Of a stretch of DNA of 30,109 bases, positions 12,095-22,171 are shown piece by piece. The translations under genes were made by a program, and so were the position numbers. The stretch's first letter is position 1. Each line of letters starts with the position of its first letter. The DNA is from Ophiosphaerella korrae (taxonomy: Eukaryota; Ascomycota; Dothideomycetes; Pleosporales; Phaeosphaeriaceae). The stretch covers positions 1-30,109 of the forward strand of contig JALNQF010000440.1 in assembly GCA_028456385.1 (NCBI GenBank), in the 5' to 3' direction. A model generated the notes under the pieces. The model was not told the origin of the DNA. It did not search any database and was given only the letters and a program-made list of their open reading frames with translations.

Positions 12095-12155
12095 CGTGTT
12101 AGCTAGACCGTACGCTACTTACGCTTCGCTTCTCGTAATAACCAAATCAGCAAGG
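12095..12155 (-). promoter_or_regulatory. Untranslated leader of C with candidate primer-binding site
   Basis: The 61 bp between the end of the 5' LTR and the gag ATG. No TGG typical of tRNA-primed elements follows the LTR. Instead, two bases after the LTR, the RNA-sense strand reads ttgctgat (12153-12146), complementary to atcagcaa inside the LTR (12324-12317). This suggests priming by the folded-back 5' end of the RNA, as known for Tf1/sushi-type elements. In B the equivalent words are ttactaat and attagtaa, still complementary. The match is only 8 bp, so the call is tentative. Confidence 0.45.
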
Positions 12156-12323
12156 TGTAACGGGCCTCCTGTTGTTAACTACAGGTACCTATATTAAAAG
12201 GGTTAGTAGATTGCGAGATAATAGTAAAGGCTCGTGTTGTAATCTACAATAACTGTAAACAATAGAAGATATTTTGCAACTGTCTTGTATTGGCGTTCTA
12301 TAGTTAAAGGATTAAATTGCTGA

Positions 12324-12359
12324 TACTATCCTAATAATGCGCATCCTACTAACTATATA
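12324..12359 (-). promoter_or_regulatory. Putative LTR promoter of C: TATA box and start site
   Basis: On the - strand tatatag (12359-12353) stands about 35 nt upstream of atcagcaa at 12324, the word complementary to the putative primer site. That spacing fits a TATA box and transcription start for RNA polymerase II. If correct, R begins near 12324 and the U5 side is about 169 nt. The start site is inferred from the pairing, not seen directly. Confidence 0.45.
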
Positions 12360-12395
12360 CTCGTTGTAATCTGTAATCTGTAGCTGCCAAGATAA

Positions 12396-12428
12396 ATAGA
12401 TTATAGATTGTCCTAATCTATAATCTAT
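12396..12428. repeat. Inverted repeat in the C LTR, 14-bp stem with 5-nt loop
   Basis: atagattatagatt (12396-12409), loop gtcct, then aatctataatctat (12415-12428): a perfect 14-bp stem. It is flanked by related words (ctgtaatctgtag, ctatagattacggatt) and by two copies of agctgccaa. The equivalent region is present in all four B and C LTRs. It may be a regulatory or terminator-like structure in U3; its role is unknown. Confidence 0.75.
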
Positions 12429-12584
12429 AGCTGCCAAAAGTCTATAGATTACGGATTAGTCTAGGTGTCCTAGTTGTGTGTTGTTTCCTAATCGAGATTA
12501 TTACCCCGCTCGTCCTATGCTTCGTTAGCAACTGAGTTAGGACTAATTAGTTCTATCTCGATTTCTTCTATTACACCTGTAACA

Positions 12585-12589
12585 GATAT
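12585..12589. repeat. Target-site duplication of C, right copy (gatat)
   Basis: Second copy of the 5-bp gatat; the interrupted RT sequence of B continues directly after it with tagttcttg. Confidence 0.93.
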
Positions 12590-15471
12590 TAGTTCTTGTT
12601 TATAATTGCGTTAGTTTTTCTAAAGTCTACGTAGAGTTACTTATTATTTATTCCTTTCTTATCTACAAATATAAGTCTATGCGCTACTAAAGATTTAGAT
12701 TCTTTTATCTATCCTTTTTTTATTGTATTTTAGATAAATACTTATTTAATTTTAGATTCTTCTTCTGTTTTTTAGTAGACTAGGCTCTATCCTATATTTT
12801 TACTTTCTTCTAATTCTATCGCTAGATCCTATAGTTAATATTTTAGAAGGTAGTTTTCTAGCTCTATAAGCTATTCTTCCTATTTCTTATATTCTTCTAG
12901 GAATTTTCCTTTGCAAGTATTTATATTAGCCTTTAACGTGTCTATTTTATAGTAGTCGATCTTTCTTGTTCTCTAATTAATGTGTAGGTTAGTTATTTAT
13001 AACTATAGTATACCTAGTATTATATCTTATTCTTTATTAATTGTTGTTATATCTATAATTATGTTTTTAATTGTTATTCCTTCTAGCTTTAATATAGCGG
13101 GAATTGTTTCAAACCTAATAAGTTCCTAGAATAGTTTCCTTTTAATTATACTTAGTTATTAGGGGTATTTCTTTGTTATATACTTTATTCCTTGTGTTTT
13201 TACAAACTTCTTTAATATAAAGTTCCTTGTAGCTCTACTATTAATTATTATTTATACTTCTTTTCTTTAGTATATACCTTTTTTTATAATGTATAAGCTT
13301 TTTATACCTTTTAGTTATTCTTACTTAGGTATTTTTACAAATTGTCTATCTTTCTAAGGCTATAGCCCTACTTTATATTTATATTCTTTGTATTTTAGAC
13401 ATTTATTATTTGTACATTTATACTATAGTCTTCTATAGACACATTTCTTTAATAGTTTTAGTCTAGGATTTATAGCTATATACTTATCTTCTAGGATTAT
13501 TTCCTATCCTTAGATATCCTTTACTATAATTACTCTTGTATAATTATAGCCTTTTCTTTATATAGGCTATATATTATTTTTTACTTTAGGGTTCCTATAT
13601 ATAATATAATTCTTATCTAGGTATAATATCTATAATACTTTAAAATGTACTAGATATTTTAGATCTATTATTTTATTATCTCCTCCCTAGTAATTGTCTT
13701 TTCTAGGTGTATTTATTGTTAGGATATAGAACACTACTAGTATTCTATATATATAGGCTTTATTAATCTATTGCGTTTTTCTTATAAGGTATTACTATTC
13801 TCTTTATATAGGTATTCTTCTTACTATAACTATATATTACTTTATCTATTCTTTAAATAGTATAAACTTTATTTCTTTAAAATTACGTTCTTTCTAGTCT
13901 TTATACGCTTCCTCTATATTTATAACTATTAAATATATCTAAATAAATTTCTATTCTTTATTTTGTTCCTCTATATCTATTATTGTATAGCTATTATAGC
14001 TATATATATCTAGCTAGGTATATTTTATACCTCTTATACTTACTTGTTTCTCGCTTTCTTATAGTCCTTTAGAGAAAGCCGTAGTAGTCTCTTTATTCTA
14101 TACCTTTTCTTTAACCTAGATTAATAGTACTAAGGGCTCTTCTCTTTCTAAGTCTCTTGTTAGTAGATCTATTACTTAGGTTATTTCTTCTAGTTAGGCT
14201 TTTATTCTTTCTTTTATTATAGCTACTCTATATTTCTATTTCTATAGGAACTATACTACTTCCTATTTACTAGAAAGGTATATATAGTAGTCGTTGTTGT
14301 AACAAAAGGTCTAATAGAGTATTACGTATTGTATTTCTTTACTCCTAGCTACCTTCTCTTAAGGTCTAGCCTATGCTTGTAGTACTTCCTTCTTTTTCTT
14401 AGTTGTTTTTAACTAAGTTTCTTTATCTTTCTTTTAATCCTTACTTCTATAATCTTTTATAAAGTATCCTAGTTTCCTATATTTATAATATACTATATTT
14501 TTCTTTAACTTTAATTAGTAGTTTTTTGCGTAGTAGCCTAGTTTACTATAGTTAAAGCACGTAAAGTCTTTATTCTTTTTTCTCTATTTATCCTTATTTG
14601 CGTTAAGGACTATAGGGTCTCTTTTATCGTAATTCTAAGTATAACCTCTATATTTGTTCTTTTTCTATTCTTAAAGATTATTGTCGATTTAGATTACCTA
14701 TTGTTTTAGAGCTTCTAGTATTTGTAGTTTCTCTATATAGATTATTTCGTATTAAATCTTAGAGTTTAGTCCTTATTTAAATTGTAACATTAAGGCTAAT
14801 TTGTTCTATTCTATGTTTTGTAATAGTTATTTAAACTATAATATATATTCTAGAATACTCTTGCTTTGTATAAGTCTTTTGAGTCTTTCTTTAGCTTATT
14901 AGGTAATATCTATATCTCTAAATACTGCTCTTATTTGTTTAGTAAAGTATTTATAACTTCTAAAGATAGCTCTAGTCTTATCTTTCTAAGTTATTAGAGA
15001 GTATGTTGTGTAGTTAGTCTAGTAAGGTTTATACTATCTTATTACGTCTTCTTTAAGATATAGTCTAATATATATTACTTTCTTTTCTTTTATATTAAAG
15101 TATAGTACTTATATATCTATTTAAAGTTGTGCTAAGGCTATAAAGAGTCTTAGTTTTTCCTTTATTCTATTAAACTTTTTAAGGACAGGTATCTTTAGTA
15201 GTTTCTTTGTCGCACTTATCTCTAGGCGTTACGTAATTAGTTCTATTTAGTTTTGCCCTTCTATAATAGCTTTAATCTAGGCCTTGTTTTACTTTACGTA
15301 GTCCTAGAGTTCTTTGTTTTAGGTCTCTAGTGCGTTAATTACTATCTTTATATCTTTATTTTTAGAGATTAGATTATTTATATGTTCTCTAACTACTTTC
15401 TATATAGTATTATCTAACTTATAACTACTTATAGGTGCTTTTACTACTTGTTTAGTTAAACTTTCTACTAT
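12590..15471 (-). pseudogene. gag-pol: B gag-pol, N-terminal part: gag, protease, start of RT
   Basis: Mirror of C 9220-12094 on the - strand, more heavily mutated. The gag start, ATGGCAGAAAG in C, is ATAGTAGAAAG here (15471), so the initiation codon is lost. The CCHC knuckles near 14450-14560 have most Cys codons as Tyr. The protease is recognisable by the same closing region near 13010-13030. In-frame stops are more frequent than in C. The frame runs into the C insertion point at 12590 and resumes at 5553. Confidence 0.88.
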
Positions 15472-15532
15472 TATATTAGCTAGACTGTACGCTACTTACG
15501 CTTTACTTCTCGCAATAACTAAATTAGTAAAG

Positions 15533-15963
15533 TATTAATAGGCCTCCTATTATTAACTATAGGTACCTATCTTATAGAGTTAGTAGATTAAGAGTTAATA
15601 GTAAAAGTTCGTGTTAGGATCTATAATAACTTATAAATAGTAGAAGATATTTTATAACTATCTTGTACTAGCGTTCTATAGTTAAAGGATTAAATTACTA
15701 ATACTATCTTAATAATGCGTATCCTACTAGCTATATACCTATAGTAATCTATTAATCTATCTTTGCTAAGACTAATAGATTATAGATTATCTTAATCTAT
15801 AATCTACTTATACTAAGAGTCTATAGATTATAGATTACCTTAGGTGTCCTAATTATATATAGTCTCCTAGTTAAGTTCGTGTTCTTTATAGTTATATAAG
15901 TCTAGGTTAATTATTATAAAACTAATTAGTTCTATCTATAGCTCTTCTATTACTACTATAATA
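15533..15963 (-). repeat. LTR of B, right (biological 5' LTR)
   Basis: 431 bp, from tattaataggcc to tactactataata, followed by the target copy attac. Equal in length to the left B LTR. A leader with the RIP-changed primer-site word attagtaa lies just to its left (about 15525-15532). Confidence 0.92.
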
Positions 15964-15968
15964 ATTAC
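15964..15968. repeat. Target-site duplication of B, right copy (attac)
   Basis: Second copy of attac; the A-L pol sequence resumes directly after it with ttaagctttacc, which in A-R follows the single attac without interruption. Confidence 0.92.
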
Positions 15969-18351
15969 TTAAGCTTTACCTTACTACTTACTAAGTTAAT
16001 TAAGTCTAAGGTTATTATTAAACTTACTAAAGGAGATAGGCTACCTCTTTAAAAGACTTAGTATAAGCCCTTTATAATTACCTAAGAATATATAGATACT
16101 TTTAATAAACTAAAAGCTACTTTTTAGCTAAGAGTAATCTTACTTTACTTTAACTCTTTAAAACTAATCTATATCTAAACTAACGCTTTAATATAGGCCT
16201 TAAGTAGAGTAATAAGCTAACTAAACTAAGATAGAATCTAATAGCTAGTTAGCTTCTTCTTAAAAAAATACACTCTAGTAGAAGATAATTATAATATCTA
16301 CAACCTAGAACTTATAGCTATAATCTAAGTATTTAAAGAGTAAAAACTAGAGCTTATAAGTAGTCTATATATATTTTACGTTATAATAGACTACTATAAT
16401 TTAGAAACCTTTATAATAACTAAAAAGCTTAATTACTACTAGGCCTACTAGTTATTATTTCTATCTTAATTTAACTTCTATATTAAATACGTACTTAGTA
16501 ATATAAATAAGGTTATAGACGCTCTAAGCTACTAACTATAGGATTACCCTATAGACGATTCTAATCTATAAGTATTAAGAGCTAACTAAATTATCCTAAG
16601 CCCTTAAGTCCTAGCCCTAGGCGTAAAACCTACACTAGATATAGTAATTTACGCTCTAAGCCTTATAGACCTATAAAAGCTAGATAGATTTACGCTAGAA
16701 TAATCTACTATAGTATATACCTACCTTCGCTATATTATAGGAATAAAACCTAAATTAGTAAACTTACTAGAAGATTTTCTACTACCTTATAATAAAGAAC
16801 TAGACCTAGAACTTCTACTATATATTATTAACCTACGCTTAATAGAAGAATTACTAGATATAGTATACTTAGAAGACTATATAGCCTAAGGTATATTTAC
16901 TACTATAGATAGTAGATAATAAAAACTATTAAAAGCCTTCTATAAAGTAAGATACTACTTCTTATACGCTAATATTAGCTCTACTAGATTAGAGAAAGAA
17001 AAGTACTTCTAGGTTAATAAAACGCGTCTATATATCTCTCTAAACGCTTATTTACGCTACTAAATCTTTAATTTATACTATAACTATTAGTTAGTAGGCT
17101 ATAAAGGACTCTATAGTACGCTATATCTAATATATAAGTACTATTATTAGCTTAAGATACTTTAAGCTATTAAGTAATTTTATAATATATACTTAATCTA
17201 CTACTATATAAAGAGCTTATAAGATAGTAAACTTAGTTACTTCTAACTTATACTAATTCTCTATATACCCTAGACTAATATCTTAGTAGACTATATTTAA
17301 GCCTTACTAGCTAGTAAAAACAGTAGCTAGATTTATAAATATATCTTAGTAATATACTACTACCTTATAAAAAGACGCTATTTCTTCCCTTATAAGTCCC
17401 TAAAACCTAAAGAAGCTACCTAATATTTTATATCTATTTTTAAGCTTTATAGAGTCTCTATAAATATTATATCTAATAGGAGAATAACTTTTATTAGCTA
17501 ATTCTAGTACTATATATATAAACGCCTCTATATTACGTAAAAGCTCTTAACTACCTACTACCTAGAAACTAATAGCTAAACTAAGTAAGTAAATTAAGCT
17601 CTAGAAATCTTTCTAAGGTAATATATTAACTACGCGTAAAATAACTAGGGAGCCTAGCTATATATAGCTAAGTTCTAGGTAAATAATACTATTAATATAT
17701 CTATTAGGATAACTCTATTTCTTGTAGATCTAGGGTATTACCCCTATAGTAGTATATACCCTAGCGAAAATAATAAAAGACTAACTTAACTTAGCTAAAC
17801 GCGACTAACGTATACAAGTAGATAAGCTACTTAACGCCTATAGTAACCTAGTAGCTTACCTTAAGGAAAAAATACTCTAGGTATAATAAGAGTAAGTAGT
17901 ATAAGCTAATACCTTTTACTAAAGTAGACTAGTATATAAAGTTAGTAACTAAGCCTATATTAGTATAGCTAATTAGAAAACTACTTACTTAACCCTAAAA
18001 TTAGACTACTAATAAGTAGGCTTATACCTTATTAAGAGAGTTATCTACGATAGTAGAGTATATAAGCTAGTACTACTCTAAGAAATACTAAGTAAAGGCG
18101 TATTCCTAGTCTTCTCTCTAAAACTCTTACGCCCTAGAGACTAAAAGCCCTTACTTAATTAAGACTTACTATAGCTAATTCCTATTATTATTACTAATAA
18201 AGAAACTAGTAGCGTATATAAAAAATACTTAGTAGAAGCTATCTTAGACGTACGCTTTAAAGAGTGTAGAAAATACATAAGATAGTACTACCTAGTCTAC
18301 TAGACTAGCTACAATAAACCTATATAGGAGCTAGTAGAAGAATTTATAAAA
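15969..18351 (+). pseudogene. pol: A-L pol, C-terminal part: RNase H, integrase, chromodomain
   Basis: Continuation of A-L pol after the B insertion. RNase H (15969 to about 16560) shows FNKLKATF, TNALI (for TDA), SFFxKK and YNLETF. A linker leads to the integrase zinc finger (about 17040-17240; VGYKGLYSTLYLIYKYYY), then the DDE core with NILVDYIxALL (about 17275), ISNRRITFIS (about 17465, Asp now Asn) and NSxTKxVNxALEIF (about 17570-17615). FLVDLGYYPYSS ends the core (about 17725-17755). A GPY/F-type motif VGLYLIKRVI is at about 18010-18040, and a chromodomain with YYLVYxTSYNKPIxELVEEF at about 18280-18345, its Trp codons now stops. This makes the element a chromovirus, a group that targets chromatin by its chromodomain. 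Confidence 0.9.
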
Positions 18352-18718
18352 TATAAAGCTACCTTTAACTTTTACTAGAACTACCTAGAGAAAGCTAAAC
18401 TACTAACTCTACGTATACCTAAAAAATAGAGCCCTAACAAAGACGTAACTTATTAGGGTACTTTAGCCTACTAATAAGTATAAAAAAGCTCTTCTAAGGC
18501 GCAATTACTACTTTTAGCTCTTACTAGAACTACTTAGACAAGCCTAAAACTATTAATAGGCGTAAAAAAGCCCCCTATAAAGCGTAATTACTACTTTTAA
18601 CTTTTACTAGAACTACCTAGAGAAGCTTAAAATACTAACTATATACCTAAAATAGAGCCTTAACGAAGATATACCCTAGTATAGTACTCTAGCTATTAGT
18701 AGGCGTAAAAAGGCCCTT
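18352..18718 (+). repeat. Tandem repeat after the A-L chromodomain (about 144, 81 and 142 bp)
   Basis: Three tandem units, each containing a form of cttttactagaactacctag. Unit 1 (18352-18495) and unit 3 (18577-18718) are full length. Unit 2 (18496-18576) lacks about 60 bp of the middle. The units follow the chromodomain directly and probably encoded a repetitive C-terminal tail of the integrase. The same three-unit array, including the short middle unit, is present in A-R at 25471-25839, so it predates the two insertions. Confidence 0.7.
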
Positions 18719-19383
18719 TAAGGCGTAATTAAAAAACTTTACTACTAGCTAAAGCTAAATTATAGCGTAAAAAATAGTAGGAGTAGTTTACTTTAGCTAG
18801 TAAGCGTAGGACTCTTTTTAAGTTAGGGCCTACTCCTACTACTATAGCTGCGACTACTATGCTCCCTTATAACTAGTTACGCGTAGGTCTAGTTTGCTAT
18901 TATAGAATTTATAACTAGCTACTAAATTCCTAGCTAGAGTAGCTCTATACTAACTACTCCTTAATACTTATAAATATTAAGCTTACTAGGTCCCCTATAT
19001 TAATAAACTAACCTATTACAAAGCCTATATCTATAGTAAGTACTTATATAGAGATCTAGTACTATTAAGTTACTTAGTAGTATTAACTTTACTTTCTTTT
19101 ATACTATATACAAATACTTTTAGGTTTAATTTTATTAGCGTAGAGTAAAAGTAGTAGAAAAAAGTTTATAGTTAATACGTTTTATCTATAGAAGTTATAT
19201 AGGTCTTAATTTTATACTAAAATTAGTAAAAACCTTAGCTCTATACTCTATAAATAATAATTTTAACTCTAAAAATAGTTAACCTCTTTAACCCTAGCTA
19301 CTACTACTACTACTTAATAGGTATTATTAGTTAATTAGAGCTCTTTTTAAGCTCTAGGAATTTACTCTTTAAAAGTAGGGAGA
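18719..19383 (+). other. A-L 3' internal region, no recognisable gene
   Basis: About 665 bp between the repeat array and the LTR. All frames are broken by TAA/TAG and no known domain is visible on either strand. It contains scattered TpG/CpA survivors (for example tatgctccc). The purine-rich stretch aaaagtagggaga at about 19371-19383 is in the position of a polypurine tract. It is matched by 24811-25470 in A-R. Confidence 0.55.
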
Positions 19384-19420
19384 TATATAAAAGAGTTATC
19401 TCTTATATCTCTTATTTTTG

Positions 19421-19509
19421 TACTAATATTATAAACTTACTAATATATTAGTAAGTTTACAACTTACTAATATTGTAATCTTACTAATATTGCGAACTTA
19501 CTAATATTT
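19421..19509. repeat. Short tandem repeat in the A-L LTR (cttactaatatt units)
   Basis: About five copies of cttactaatatt with 5-8 bp spacers, one in inverted orientation (attagtaag), so the array can also fold. The A-R LTR has more copies (24661-24775), making the array length variable between copies. Confidence 0.8.
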
Positions 19510-19546
19510 AACTACCTTTCTACTTTTAGTTAGCGCTTAGAAAGCT

Positions 19547-19566
19547 ACTAGGTATATATACCTAGT
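19547..19566. repeat. 20-bp perfect palindrome in the A-L LTR
   Basis: actaggtatatatacctagt reads the same on both strands. It is identical at 24603-24622 in the A-R LTR although the surroundings differ by RIP changes. It could be a protein-binding site or simply sequence without RIP targets, since it contains no CpA or TpG. Confidence 0.75.
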
Positions 19567-19657
19567 ACTTACTTAGATAGCTTTATTTACTATTTACTCT
19601 TTTTAGTTAATTATTAAAACTATCTTATTAAGTTATCTTATATAAAGTTTACCTTAC

Positions 19658-19789
19658 TAGATTACTATTACGTGTCCTAATTATAAGTAGTTTCTTAATT
19701 AAAGTTATTACTTTACTTGTCCTATACTTTATTAGTATCTAAGTTAAGACTAATTAGTTCTATCTTAATTACTCTTATTACGCCTATAA
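19658..19789 (-). repeat. Fragment D: truncated LTR of the C subfamily
   Basis: From about tagattac to cgcctataata this matches the right end of the C LTR (12440-12584) with RIP-type changes. In the 50-bp block that separates B from C it has the C version (attattaccccgctcgtcc in C, attactttacttgtcc here). The left part of the LTR is missing because the A-L LTR abuts it. The sequence after 19789 is not internal C sequence, so this is a solo LTR or the outer end of a 5' LTR. Confidence 0.75.
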
Positions 19790-20129
19790 TAGGAGTACCT
19801 AAAGAGCTTAAAGAGAAGTTTAAAGAGAGAGGCTTAAAGAGAAGTTTTAAGTAAAAAGAAAAGTACCTATAATAATATCTTTAATATAGAGCCTTTAGGT
19901 AACTAGTATTTAGGTAGTATTATAGCTATTAGGCACTAGGCTCTTTTTAAAAAAAAGGTACTCTAGGTATAAAGTACTTATATTAATTTAGTATAGAGAA
20001 CTAAAGCTATTTATAAGATAAGTTTAGTAAGCTTAGGCTTTTTTAGTATTAAAAAACTAGCTAGGAAGTATATATAGTATATATAGTATTAGCTACTTAA
20101 AGTTATAAAAGTAATACTAAAAAGCTATA
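19790..20129. other. Gene-free stretch between LTR fragment D and the E chromodomain
   Basis: Contains a short direct repeat (gcttaaagagaagttt, twice, about 19805-19855) and AT-rich sequence with no readable frame. It is probably the 3' part of element E downstream of its integrase. No LTR of E is recognised. Confidence 0.45.
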
Positions 20130-22148
20130 TTATACTTAGTAAAAAAATTTACTAGTTCCTAAGTAGGCTTTAGGTAGCCTATCTACTAGACTAAGTACTA
20201 CTATCTTATATTTTTTCTATATAATTTATACTTTATATTTATAATAGCTTTTATAAAATATTTAGTATATATACTACTAGATTTATCTTATATAAAGATA
20301 AGCTCTAGCTAAAGTAAGTTTTAATCTAGTAAGAGCTTCTAGTATCTAGAGTATAAAAGTCTATAGTAAAATACTAGAAATATACTTTTACTAGTTAAAT
20401 TAAGTAAAAAGTTTAGCTTATAAGTATATCTATTATAAATTATTCTAGCTATAAGATAGAGCCTTACTTATTTATAGTCTAGTTTTTTAATAAGTCTAAG
20501 TATATTCTAGTAGTATATACTAATATAAACTAAGTCTCTAAGTTTATATACTAAGCTACTCTTATTATACTTAAAGTAGATTCTTTTTAAAGAATACTAT
20601 AAGCTTACTATATACTATAAGTAGTTTATCTACTTAGATATATTATTTATATTAGGAAGAGTTAAGTAGTTAATTATTTTTACTAAAGTAAATCCTACTA
20701 TATAAGTAATAGCGTAGGTCTACTAGAAATAAAGTTATTCTTATAAAAGTATTAACTATATTATAAGCTTAAAATTTAGCTATATATAGCTAAGATACTT
20801 AGTTATCTTATATATAATTTATATATTACCTTAGATATATTTCTAGTAACTAATTAGCTTACTCTATTTAGCTATTAGTCTTAGAGTACTATATAGTAGA
20901 AATCTTTTATAAGATATAAAGTTAGGAGTATATATAGTTCTAAAATTAGCTTATAAATATTAATCTTTTATCTAAGATAATATTAATAGAATACTATAGG
21001 GTTTAAATGTAGTTATAAAGTAGTTAGTAGCTTTTTCTAGCTTTAAAGTTTTGTAGAAAAAAAAATAGTAGTTCTTTATTAGGTAGTAGTATATAACTAG
21101 AATATACTTTTAAGTCTTTTTATTTATCTTATAAAGAAGTAGTTTTTAAATATAATTTACTAAAATATCTATCTATAGTATGTATAGAATAAGTATAAGT
21201 TTTAAGTAGCTATATTTATTATCTCTAAAGTTCTTAGTTTAGTAGTAAATTACGTAAATATTATAGAAGGTTTTAATAGACTAAAGTATCTTAAGCTAGT
21301 AATAGTACTTATATATTAGATATAGTATAAAGTAAGAGCTTTTATATTCTACTAACTAATAATTATAGTAAAAGTTAAATATTTATTAGTAAAGTTAGGT
21401 ATTTAGTAGAATATATAAGTGTATTTTATTAATCTATAACTATTATTTTATACCTAAACTTATAAAGCTTATATTAGCTCTAGAGAAATAGTACCTAGCC
21501 TTATAGAAGTATTTTAAAAGCTTTAGTATATTCTTATCTATAGCTTTAAAAGGAGCTTAAGTAACTAGGTATTTTATATAAGTAATATTAAGAAGCTCTT
21601 TAGTAGACCTAGAGTCTATAGTATATAGTAGTAAGCTAAAGTCTAGGTTTTTATCTTAGCTTATAAAGATTTCTTTTATAAAGTTATCTAGTTAGAGTTT
21701 TTTAGAAACTACGTAGAAGTAGTATTTAACTAAAGAGTACTATTTAGATATATAGAAGTCTAGCTAAAATTAGTCTTATAGTAAAAGCGTATAGATTACT
21801 ATATCTAGAGTAGGCTTTATACCTAGCGTAAGTAAATAAAGCTATAGTATTACTTAGTAAATATTTAATACTTGTAGGTCTAAGTCGTCTATTAGTATAT
21901 CCTAAAAGTATTAACTTAATATATTAGTAATTCTATTTATTTCTTTAGGACCCTATTTAATATAAAAGTTAAATTAAGAAAAAAAATAGAGACTATAAAG
22001 TTTATCTATAATTAAGCTTTTTTATTATTATAAATATTTATAGATTTTAGTAGTCTAAAATAATACTAATAAGATAAGAACTTCTTATAAACTTAGGTTA
22101 CTATTCTTTAAAAGCTTATATAATAGCTATAAGTTCTAGGTTATATAT
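20130..22148 (-). pseudogene. pol: E pol, distal part: end of RNase H, integrase, chromodomain
   Basis: Read on the - strand: end of RNase H (22148 to about 21900), the integrase zinc-finger segment near 21320 (LVEYKSSYFILYLIYKYYY, paralleling LVGYKGLYSTLYLIYKYYY in A), the core segment ILDKRLIFISxFxNYIY near 20990-20935 (A has ISNRRITFISxFxYYIY), and a chromodomain YLVxxIGYLKPTxELVN at about 20215-20155 with Trp codons changed to stops. Every frame is full of TAA/TAG. The protein differs from A by many non-RIP substitutions, so E is a separate lineage. Confidence 0.8.
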
Positions 22149-22171
22149 AGAGGGGTGTAAAAAATAAAGAG
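22149..22171 (+). repeat. Left terminal inverted repeat of F
   Basis: agaggggtgtaaaaaataaa plus gag; it matches the reverse complement of 24230-24252 at 20 of 23 positions, the three differences being transitions. Confidence 0.8.

Larger units (their letters stand above)
5554..12584 (-). mobile_element. Element C: youngest Gypsy copy, nested in B
   Basis: A 7031-bp LTR retrotransposon coding on the - strand, with TG...CA ends, LTRs of 428 and 429 bp and a gatat target duplication. It lies in the RT region of B and belongs to the same family. It is the least RIP-mutated element here: CpA and TpG dinucleotides are common towards its right end, an ATG start for gag survives, and many Gln codons are intact. 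It is still inactive, with many stops in gag-pol and Cys-to-Tyr changes in the zinc knuckles. Confidence 0.95.
12156..12584 (-). repeat. LTR of C, right (biological 5' LTR)
   Basis: 429 bp, from TGTAACGGGCC to CACCTGTAACA. It is the least mutated LTR of the window and the best guide to the ancestral sequence. It holds a TATA-like box, a 14-bp-stem inverted repeat, and a direct repeat ending in agctgccaa. In RNA sense it begins TGTTACAGGTG and ends CCGTTACA. Confidence 0.95.
1886..15963 (-). mobile_element. Element B: Ty3/Gypsy retrotransposon, - strand, split by C
   Basis: A full-length LTR retrotransposon with 431-bp LTRs at both ends and a 5-bp target duplication. Without the inserted C and its extra target copy it is about 7.04 kb. 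It codes on the - strand, so the right LTR is the 5' LTR and the left is the 3' LTR. It shares its whole organisation with C (7031 bp): gag with two CCHC knuckles, protease, RT, RNase H, integrase with GPY/F motif, a chromodomain-like end, and an antisense ORF. It is more RIP-damaged than C and less than A. Confidence 0.93.
1..19654 (+). mobile_element. Element A-L: Ty3/Gypsy chromovirus, RIP-degraded, interrupted by B
   Basis: A Gypsy retrotransposon copy coding on the + strand, made of 1-1885 and 15969-19654 around a 14-kb insertion (B). The order protease, reverse transcriptase, RNase H, integrase, chromodomain, LTR is that of Ty3/Gypsy chromoviruses. Its gag and 5' LTR lie outside the window. 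CpA and TpG are nearly absent, and all in-frame stops are TAA or TAG, as expected from RIP. The same element occurs inverted at 24516-30109. The sum of the two pieces (about 5.57 kb) matches the length of the other copy (5.59 kb), so little has been lost apart from the insertion. Confidence 0.9.
19384..19654 (+). repeat. 3' LTR of A-L
   Basis: About 271 bp following a purine-rich tract and ending where the similarity with A-R stops (accttac). It begins (t)atataaaagagttatctc, contains a short tandem repeat of ttactaatatt and a 20-bp palindrome. It corresponds to 24516-24810 in A-R. The exact ends are uncertain by a few bases because the 5' LTR is outside the window and no target duplication can be checked. 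Confidence 0.7.

Noticed and set aside
18719..19383. Possible antisense ORF in element A, by analogy with B and C
   Set aside because: No frame shows a Cys pattern or coiled coil shared by both A copies; too degraded to call.
19421..19509. CRISPR-like array
   Set aside because: Units are about 12 bp with 5-8 bp spacers of the same composition; this is an LTR minisatellite in a eukaryotic element.
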